Assembly: GCA_937942205.1 (NCBI GenBank)
Contig: CALDFO010000053.1
Location: 1 to 19,032 of the forward strand
From: an uncultured Alphaproteobacteria bacterium
GTDB taxonomy: Bacteria; Pseudomonadota; Alphaproteobacteria; Micropepsales; Micropepsaceae
Direction: 5' to 3'
Length of the DNA stretch: 19,032 bases
Part shown: in pieces, positions 13,699-19,032 of the stretch
Position numbering within the stretch: the stretch's first letter is position 1
Layout of the letters: every line of letters starts with the position of its first letter
Notes under the pieces: model-generated
Seen by the model: only the letters and a program-made list of their open reading frames with translations
Database searches by the model: none
What the model was told of the DNA's origin: nothing
Program-made: the position numbers and the translations under genes

Positions 13699-14688
13699 AT
13701 GGACAGCACACGCAGGATGTTTGTCGGCATGGGCGCGGTCAGCGCCGCCGTCGCTGCCACGGGCGTGTCCGCAGCTCCGGCTCCGATCCCGGCGGCCAAG
13801 GACACGTTCTGGATCGCGGCGACCACGCCCTGCGACAGGAATTACGCGTTCGACGCCGCGGCCTATGCCGAGCAGCTGGCCTGGTGGAAAGCCCAAGGCG
13901 CCGACGGCGTCCTGGTGTTGGGCACCAATGGCGAAGGGCCTTCCTTCTCGGTGGCCGAGCGCAAGAAGATCGCCGAAACCGCGATCCGGCACAGGAACGG
14001 CCTGGACCTGATCATCACCACCGGCACCCCCAACTTCCAGGAAACCATCGAGCTGTCGCAACATGCCGCGGCGATCGGCGGCGACAGCGTGCTGATCCAG
14101 CCGCCCTTCTACTACAAGAACCCCAAGACCGAAGGCATCTCGGAATATTTCCGGCTGGTGATGGCCAAGCTTCCGGTGTCCACCAAGGTCCTCTATTACG
14201 ACATTCCGCAGGTGACGGGCGTGACCATCAACCCGGCCTTCATCGCCGCCATGGCGGAACGGTATACCAACTTCATCGGCATCAAGAACAGCCATGGCGT
14301 GGCCGATGAGTTCGAGGCATTATCTACCCAGACGCCTTCGCGCCTGAACATCATCTCGGGTACCGACAACAACATGCTGGCCGCGCTGAAACACGGCAAC
14401 GGCGTGATCCTGGGATCCGGCAATGTCTATACCAGGCTGGTGGCCGACATCTTCGCCGCGCACCGCGCGGGCCAGGACGTGCAGCCGGCCTTCGACAAGC
14501 TGACCAAGGCGACCGGCATGATGGCGGCCAACGGCTATGGCTCCAACTACAACGCCATCAAATACGCCCTGAACCTGATGATGGGTAGCGACCGGGTGAA
14601 CCTGGCGCGTCCGCCGCACGTGCCGCTGAGCGAGGGCGAGAAGGCCAGGTTGCGCGACGGCGTCGCCCAGCTCAAGACCATGATCTGA
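13699..14688 (+). CDS. Tat-exported DHDPS/N-acetylneuraminate lyase superfamily protein
   Basis: A 329-residue (beta/alpha)8 class I aldolase-superfamily enzyme behind a twin-arginine signal: STRRMFVG (3-10), an Ala/Val-rich h-region, and VSAAPAP with likely cleavage near residue 25. Catalytic elements: GTNGEGPS (75-82, equivalent to the GTTGE pyruvoyl-carboxylate loop), Tyr167 in YYDIPQVTG (proton relay, normally YNVP) and Schiff-base Lys196 in GIKNS. The second Thr of GTTGE is Asn, and the Arg that binds the aspartate-semialdehyde product in true DapA (in YNVPSRTG) is Val, so lysine biosynthesis is excluded in practice. Superfamily members act on 2-keto-3-deoxy sugar acids, N-acetylneuraminate or hydroxy-oxoglutarate by retro-aldol cleavage or dehydration. 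AGGGGGAG precedes ATG 13699. It sits between TBDR2 and a convergent Tat-signal enolase-superfamily gene, 23 bp away; the pair suggests periplasmic acid-sugar breakdown. Substrate unknown. Confidence 0.9.
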   Translation: MDSTRRMFVGMGAVSAAVAATGVSAAPAPIPAAKDTFWIAATTPCDRNYAFDAAAYAEQLAWWKAQGADGVLVLGTNGEGPSFSVAERKKIAETAIRHRNGLDLIITTGTPNFQETIELSQHAAAIGGDSVLIQPPFYYKNPKTEGISEYFRLVMAKLPVSTKVLYYDIPQVTGVTINPAFIAAMAERYTNFIGIKNSHGVADEFEALSTQTPSRLNIISGTDNNMLAALKHGNGVILGSGNVYTRLVADIFAAHRAGQDVQPAFDKLTKATGMMAANGYGSNYNAIKYALNLMMGSDRVNLARPPHVPLSEGEKARLRDGVAQLKTMI

Positions 14689-14711
14689 GCCGCGCCGCCA
14701 TTGCCGGTACA

Positions 14712-15938
14712 TCAGGGCCGTTCGACGAAATCCTCGCGGATCGTGACGCCCAGGCCGTGGCCTTGCGGCAGCGCGAAAGTTCCGTCGGCTTGCAATGTCG
14801 GCGGGTTTTCGAAAATGGCGAAGGGATAGGTGTAGTCCCCGATCGGCTGGTCGTTGAACAGCTCGAAATAGGGCGACACGCTCTGCGGCCAGCTCGCCAC
14901 CAGGTGCATGGTGCAGATGGTGCCGAGCCGGCTGTCGCCCTGATGGGGTATGCACATGCGGTTCATCGATTGCGCCATTGTCGCGATCTGACGCAGATGG
15001 TTCGGTCCTTCGATCTGGATTTCGGGTTGCACGATGTCCAAGGCGCCGCGATCCAGCAAGGCGCGGAATTCCGCGATGCCGCGGTTTCCCTCGCCGCCCG
15101 CCAGGTTCATGGTCAGCAGCCGGTTCAATTCCACAAGATGGTCCAGGTCGGCGCGCGGAAACGGCTCTTCCAGCAGCCACACGCCCATGCGCTGATAGGC
15201 CAGCGCCGTCTTGGCGGCGCGGTCGAAATCCCAGCGTGTGCCTTCCGTCACGCCGGTATCCAGGATTGCCTTGTTGGCATCGACCATCAGCACATAGTCG
15301 TCGCCCACCGCCTTGCGGATCGTTTCCACCAGCCGGATATCGTCCTTCATTGTTTCATAGCCGGCGCGTACCTTGAACGCCTTCCAGCCTGCCGCCTTGT
15401 GACGGACTGCCTGCTGGGCGCGTTCCTCGGGCGTCGATAGCCGCAACATGCTGGCATAGGGCGTTATGCGGTCGCGCCCGCCGCCCCACAGTTTGTAGAG
15501 CGGTTGCCGCGCGATCTTGCCGATCAGGTCCCAGATCGCGACCTCGACACTCGCGGTGCCGCGGAATTTCACCGGCATGGCGACGGTATTGTCGCCGGTG
15601 GGCAGGTTGTAGAGCCGCGCGGCGAGAAGATTGATATCGAACGGATCCTGGCCCCTGAGCACGGCATTCACGGCCGGCAGCAGGGCGGGATCGATGTCCG
15701 GCCCGATCCCGGTGATGCCCTGGTCCGTATGCACCTCGACAAAGGCGCCGCCGCCGATATTCACGACGCGCGGACGGTTGAGGAAGTCGGGATAGGTGCC
15801 GACGGGGCGTATGACCTTCAGGGTCAGCCGCTTGACCTCGGTCATCTTCACCCGGCCTGCCGCTTGGGCGCGTACCGGGGCGGGCAGGAACAGGGCGGCG
15901 GTCGCAGCGCCCGCGAATATGCGTCGGCTCAGTGTCAT
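14712..15938 (-). CDS. Tat-exported enolase-superfamily enzyme (mandelate racemase/muconate lactonizing type)
   Basis: A 408-residue enzyme with a twin-arginine signal peptide: LSRRIFAG (3-10), h-region AATAALFLP, APVRAQA with cleavage near 24. An N-terminal capping domain (about 31-150) precedes the (beta/alpha)7 barrel. Metal ligands are expected at Asp220 (MVDAN), Glu257 (LLEEPF) and Glu283 (GGEGN). Acid/base candidates are Lys189 in FKVR (KxR rather than KxK) and His332 in IPHQGDS. Glu306 (QPEIQ) stands where mandelate-racemase-like enzymes have the Asp of the His-Asp dyad. The layout fits a sugar-acid dehydratase of the MR subgroup, which would abstract the alpha proton and eliminate water to give a 2-keto-3-deoxy acid; racemase activity is not excluded. 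GGGGGA before ATG 15938 fixes the start; an in-frame ATG at 15956 would add six residues and weaken the signal. Convergent with the lyase gene and divergent from TBDR3. Confidence 0.9.
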   Translation of the reverse strand: MTLSRRIFAGAATAALFLPAPVRAQAAGRVKMTEVKRLTLKVIRPVGTYPDFLNRPRVVNIGGGAFVEVHTDQGITGIGPDIDPALLPAVNAVLRGQDPFDINLLAARLYNLPTGDNTVAMPVKFRGTASVEVAIWDLIGKIARQPLYKLWGGGRDRITPYASMLRLSTPEERAQQAVRHKAAGWKAFKVRAGYETMKDDIRLVETIRKAVGDDYVLMVDANKAILDTGVTEGTRWDFDRAAKTALAYQRMGVWLLEEPFPRADLDHLVELNRLLTMNLAGGEGNRGIAEFRALLDRGALDIVQPEIQIEGPNHLRQIATMAQSMNRMCIPHQGDSRLGTICTMHLVASWPQSVSPYFELFNDQPIGDYTYPFAIFENPPTLQADGTFALPQGHGLGVTIREDFVERP

Positions 15939-16018
15939 GGCATCCCCCATTATCATCTGTGTATGCTGGGACCGCGCTGCCGTGACGGCAACAGTCCGGC
16001 AAAAAAATAAAAGCCCCC

Positions 16019-16048
16019 GGTGTGGGAGCGGCCCATTTCTTCGTCTAG
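16019..16048 (+). promoter_or_regulatory. Candidate ECF promoter for TBDR3
   Basis: GGTGTG (16019-16024), a 17-nt spacer and CGTCTAG (16042-16048), with 42 nt to the TBDR3 start. It lies in the 152-bp divergent region shared with the enolase-superfamily gene. That gene has no equally good match on the minus strand; CGTCACG (15981-15987, minus) is the nearest candidate. A TGCCG-TGA-CGGCA hairpin overlaps it. Confidence 0.5.
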
Positions 16049-16090
16049 CCCCGAAAGCTCCGGTCAGAGGAGCGCAGACAGGGGCAGGAC

Positions 16091-19032
16091 ATGAAACCCA
16101 GACTTCGCATTATGCTGGCGTGCGGCGCAGCGCTGATCGCCTTGCCGCAAGCGGCGTTCGCCGCGGCCCCGGCCCCGCAAACCAAGCCGCTTGAGACAGT
16201 CGCGCCCAATGACCGGGGCGAAGGCGGGGCCTATGTGCTGCGGCGCGGCGCGGTGATGCAGGCGCCGCCCGGTGAAGCAGGCGGGCGCGAGCCCAACATC
16301 GAGCAGGTGGTGGTGACGGGCTCGCGCATCGCCGATTCGGCAGCCTCGGCGCCGACGCCGGTTACCGCCCTGTCCGACGAGCAGCTGGCGCAACTCAGTG
16401 CGCAAAGCATCCCCGCCGGCCTTGCCAAGCTTCCGGTTTTTGCGCCGGTGCGCGGCAGCGATACCGCCTCCGATGGCGGCTACCAGCCGACCGGCAACTA
16501 TCTCGACATCTATGGCCTGGGCCCCATCCGCACCCTGGTGCTGATGAACGGTCATCGCGTCACCCCGACCTATTTCGACAGCACCGTCGATATCAACACT
16601 CTGCCCCAGATGCTGGTTCAGCGCGTGGAAGTGGTGACCGGCGGCGCCTCTGCCGTGTATGGCTCCGACGCGGTGTCCGGCGTCGCCAATTTCATCCTCG
16701 ACAAGCATTTCGTGGGCCTGAAAGGCCAGTTCCAGGGCGGCATATCGACCTGGGGCGATGCCCGCTCGTTCCGTGTCGGCCTGGCGGGCGGCGAGCAGTT
16801 GACCAGCCGCCTGCATTTCGAATGGAGCGCGGAATTCTTCAACCGCGACATCATTCCGGCGGCGCCCCGGCCCTATGGCCTGGACAATACCTCGCTGGTG
16901 GGCGCGGGTACCGCCTCGTCTCCACTGCAGAGCGTCATCAACACCCGCATCTCGAATGCGCCGTTCGGCGGACTAGTGACCAACGGGCCCTTCGCAAACC
17001 AGCAGTTCCTGCCCGACGGCACGCTTGCGCCCTTCAACGCCGGCACGCCCACGACCATCGCCGGCGTGGGGGTGGGCGGCGACGGCGGTTACAAAAAGCC
17101 GTCTTTCGTCGTGCCTTCGCTGCAGACCGCGCAGTTGTTCGGCCGTTTCGATTACGATTTCAACGACAATATCAGCGGCTATATGCAGATGGGTTATTCC
17201 CATGGCCGCACCTGGTCGCATGAGCAGAACCTGATTTCGACTTCCGGCTCCAACGCCCTGACCATCTACAGCGGCAACCCCTATCTGAAGCCGGCCTACC
17301 AGACCCAGCTGACCAATGCGGGCGTCGCCAGTTTCAACATAAACCGCTACAATGAGGACTTCGGCGGCCTGTTGAATCTGACCAACCGCACCAGCACGGC
17401 GTCGATCAGCGCCGGCCTGCAGGGCACGGTGTTCGGCGGCTTCAACTGGGAAGCCTATTACAGCCATGGCGAAGGCCGGGTGGAACAGGTCACCCGCAAC
17501 AATGTGAATACCGAGCGCATGTATGCCGCGATCGACGCGGTGACCGATCCGCGCACCGGCAACATAGTTTGCCGCGTGTCCCTCACCGCGCCGGGCGCCT
17601 TCCCCGGCTGCGTGCCGATGAATGTGCTGGGCGATGGCGCGCCGTCGCAGGCGGCCATCGACTATGTCGGTGGCGAGACGCGCTGGAAGTCGACCAACAC
17701 CCTTGATGATTTCGGCGCCAATATCACCGGCACGCTGTTTGAGGGTTGGGCCGGACCGATCAAGGTTGCCGCCGGTATCGAATATCGGCTGCAGAGCCTG
17801 GTCGAGACCTCCAACGTCACCAATAACGTCTTCAACATCCAGAACCTGCGGGTCGGCCTGGACGGCAACACGCCGCCGACCGGCGCGCTGAAATGGACCA
17901 AGAACATCACCGCACCGATGCGCGGCGCCAACTCGGTCTATGAAGGCGATCTGGAATTGAAGGTTCCGCTGCTGCGGGATCTGCCGATGATCGAGGCACT
18001 GACCTTCAACGCGGCCGGGCGCATCACCGAATACAGCACTTCGGGTGAGGCGCAGACCTACAGGATTGGCCTGGACTGGCAGATCATCGACGACCTGCGC
18101 TTCCGCGGCACGCGTTCGCAGGATATCCGTGCGCCGACGCTTTATGACCTGTTCCAGAACCAGACCGGCACCATCTCGGGCCTGGTGGACTTCCTGACCA
18201 AGCAGGGTGGTTCGGTGGTGAACATCACCGGCGGCAATCCCAACCTGGTGCCGGAAGTGGCGCGCAACACGACCGCGGGCCTGGTCTATACGCCGGGCTG
18301 GCTTACTAACTTCACCGCGACTGCCGATTACTATCATGTGGAGATCAACAACGCGATCGCCACCGTCAGCGGCACGGCCACCCAGACCCAGCAGATCTGC
18401 ATCGCGTCGGGCGGCACGTCACCGCTTTGCAACCTGGTGGTGCGCCCGTTCCCGATCACCAACACGTCGGCGGCCAACTATCCCATCCTGAACTACAACG
18501 TGAAGCAGAATGTCGCGCTGAACTATGCGGAAGGCATGGATTTCTCGGTGAATTACGGGACCGATCTGGCGGACATGGCCGACGGCTGGAGCGGTGTCTT
18601 CAACCTGCGCCTGATGTGGTCGCATCAGCCGACCTTGAAGTCGCAGACCCTGCCGGGCACCACCTTCATCAATGCCGCGGGCACCTCGCAGACACCCAAG
18701 GACCGGATCACCCTGCAGGCGGATTATGTCGATGGGCCGCTGTCGCTGACCTTTGTGGAACGCTATTACGGCTCGTTCCATCTCAGCGGCAACCCGACCT
18801 TGATCGCCGCCAACGCGATCCCGCCCTATTGGCAGACCGACGTGAACATGGCTTACGACATCAATGCCTTCGATATTCCCAATACCGCCTTCCTGAGCAT
18901 CAACAATGTGTTCAACCAGTTCGGCGGCAACTGCTGTGCCTTCACCAACAATCCGGGTATGCAGTATCCGGTGGCCTCCTTCACCGACCGCATTGGCCGC
19001 TATTTCGTGCTGGGCCTGAGGTTCAAGACCGA
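16091..19032 (+). CDS. TonB-dependent receptor (TBDR3), 3' end outside window
   Basis: Open from ATG 16091 to the right edge: 980 complete codons with no stop. The last residues, GRYFVLGLRFKT, look like a final barrel strand, so only a few codons are probably missing. The Sec signal is MKPRLRIMLACGAALIALPQ with cleavage near AAFA (24). Instead of an STN domain there is a 45-residue linker containing GAYVLRR, which resembles the last strand of an STN domain. TonB box EQVVVTGSR (71-79), plug with TLVLMNGHRV, VDINTLPQ and GGASAVYGSDAVSGVANFIL, then the barrel. The cysteine pairs CRVSL..GCVPMNVLGDGAPS and CIASGGTSPLC match the general pattern of TBDR1/2, and there is also a CC pair near the C-terminus. 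It is homologous to TBDR1/2 but clearly more distant. Expected to import a ligand processed by the adjacent exported enzymes; substrate unknown. Confidence 0.92.
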   Translation, partial: MKPRLRIMLACGAALIALPQAAFAAAPAPQTKPLETVAPNDRGEGGAYVLRRGAVMQAPPGEAGGREPNIEQVVVTGSRIADSAASAPTPVTALSDEQLAQLSAQSIPAGLAKLPVFAPVRGSDTASDGGYQPTGNYLDIYGLGPIRTLVLMNGHRVTPTYFDSTVDINTLPQMLVQRVEVVTGGASAVYGSDAVSGVANFILDKHFVGLKGQFQGGISTWGDARSFRVGLAGGEQLTSRLHFEWSAEFFNRDIIPAAPRPYGLDNTSLVGAGTASSPLQSVINTRISNAPFGGLVTNGPFANQQFLPDGTLAPFNAGTPTTIAGVGVGGDGGYKKPSFVVPSLQTAQLFGRFDYDFNDNISGYMQMGYSHGRTWSHEQNLISTSGSNALTIYSGNPYLKPAYQTQLTNAGVASFNINRYNEDFGGLLNLTNRTSTASISAGLQGTVFGGFNWEAYYSHGEGRVEQVTRNNVNTERMYAAIDAVTDPRTGNIVCRVSLTAPGAFPGCVPMNVLGDGAPSQAAIDYVGGETRWKSTNTLDDFGANITGTLFEGWAGPIKVAAGIEYRLQSLVETSNVTNNVFNIQNLRVGLDGNTPPTGALKWTKNITAPMRGANSVYEGDLELKVPLLRDLPMIEALTFNAAGRITEYSTSGEAQTYRIGLDWQIIDDLRFRGTRSQDIRAPTLYDLFQNQTGTISGLVDFLTKQGGSVVNITGGNPNLVPEVARNTTAGLVYTPGWLTNFTATADYYHVEINNAIATVSGTATQTQQICIASGGTSPLCNLVVRPFPITNTSAANYPILNYNVKQNVALNYAEGMDFSVNYGTDLADMADGWSGVFNLRLMWSHQPTLKSQTLPGTTFINAAGTSQTPKDRITLQADYVDGPLSLTFVERYYGSFHLSGNPTLIAANAIPPYWQTDVNMAYDINAFDIPNTAFLSINNVFNQFGGNCCAFTNNPGMQYPVASFTDRIGRYFVLGLRFKT

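Noticed and set aside
13699..14688. Calling the DHDPS-superfamily gene dapA
   Set aside because: It has an export signal and lacks the DapA Arg in the YNVPSRTG block, so cytoplasmic lysine synthesis is not supported.
1..19032. CRISPR arrays, transposases, integrases or phage genes
   Set aside because: I saw no regularly spaced direct repeats and no recognisable recombinase, transposase or phage protein in any frame.

Overview
This is a GC-rich window from an alphaproteobacterium. The lineage call rests on a CpdR-type cell-cycle regulator behind a CtrA-like box, next to an N-formylglutamate amidohydrolase-family gene and a tRNA-Val, on a small RNA carrying the hallmarks of the alphaproteobacterial suhB/MmgR (alpha-r8) family, and on a dense cluster of large TonB-dependent receptors (TBDRs) of the kind common in Caulobacterales, Sphingomonadales and relatives. 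I cannot assign a genus.

Region 1 (1-3048, all minus strand) reads as an envelope/glycan operon: an LpxH-like metallophosphoesterase, a GT4 glycosyltransferase and a polytopic GT-C-like membrane protein cut by the left edge. Region 2 (3049-3608) has no convincing protein gene. It holds palindromes, a probable sRNA of about 90 nt ending in a near-perfect intrinsic terminator at 3372-3399, and a stretch of inverted repeats. Region 3 (3609-5378) is the conserved-looking block: hutG-like amidohydrolase (minus), divergent cpdR (plus) and tRNA-Val(GAC). The tRNA's 3' end and flank are duplicated as an 86-nt tandem repeat.

Region 4 (5379-19032) is a surface-signalling and nutrient-uptake island: a FecI-type ECF sigma factor, an overlapping FecR-type anti-sigma factor, a TBDR with an N-terminal STN signalling domain (TBDR1), a close tandem paralogue without STN (TBDR2), a Tat-signal-bearing DHDPS/NAL-superfamily lyase, a convergent Tat-signal-bearing enolase-superfamily enzyme, and a third TBDR (TBDR3) that runs off the right edge probably only a few codons before its stop.

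The most interesting proposal is that region 4 is one system. Four plus-strand transcription units (fecR-TBDR1, TBDR2, the lyase, TBDR3) each have a CGTCT(A/T)G element 29-51 nt before the start codon, with a G-rich hexamer exactly 17 nt upstream, which suggests one ECF regulon. Enolase-superfamily dehydratases and DHDPS-superfamily lyases are the classic successive enzymes of acid-sugar breakdown, and both copies here carry twin-arginine signal peptides. The inferred model is that a sugar acid or similar ligand is sensed by TBDR1, imported by TBDR1-3, and dehydrated then cleaved or dehydrated again in the periplasm. Substrate and enzymology are not shown by the sequence.
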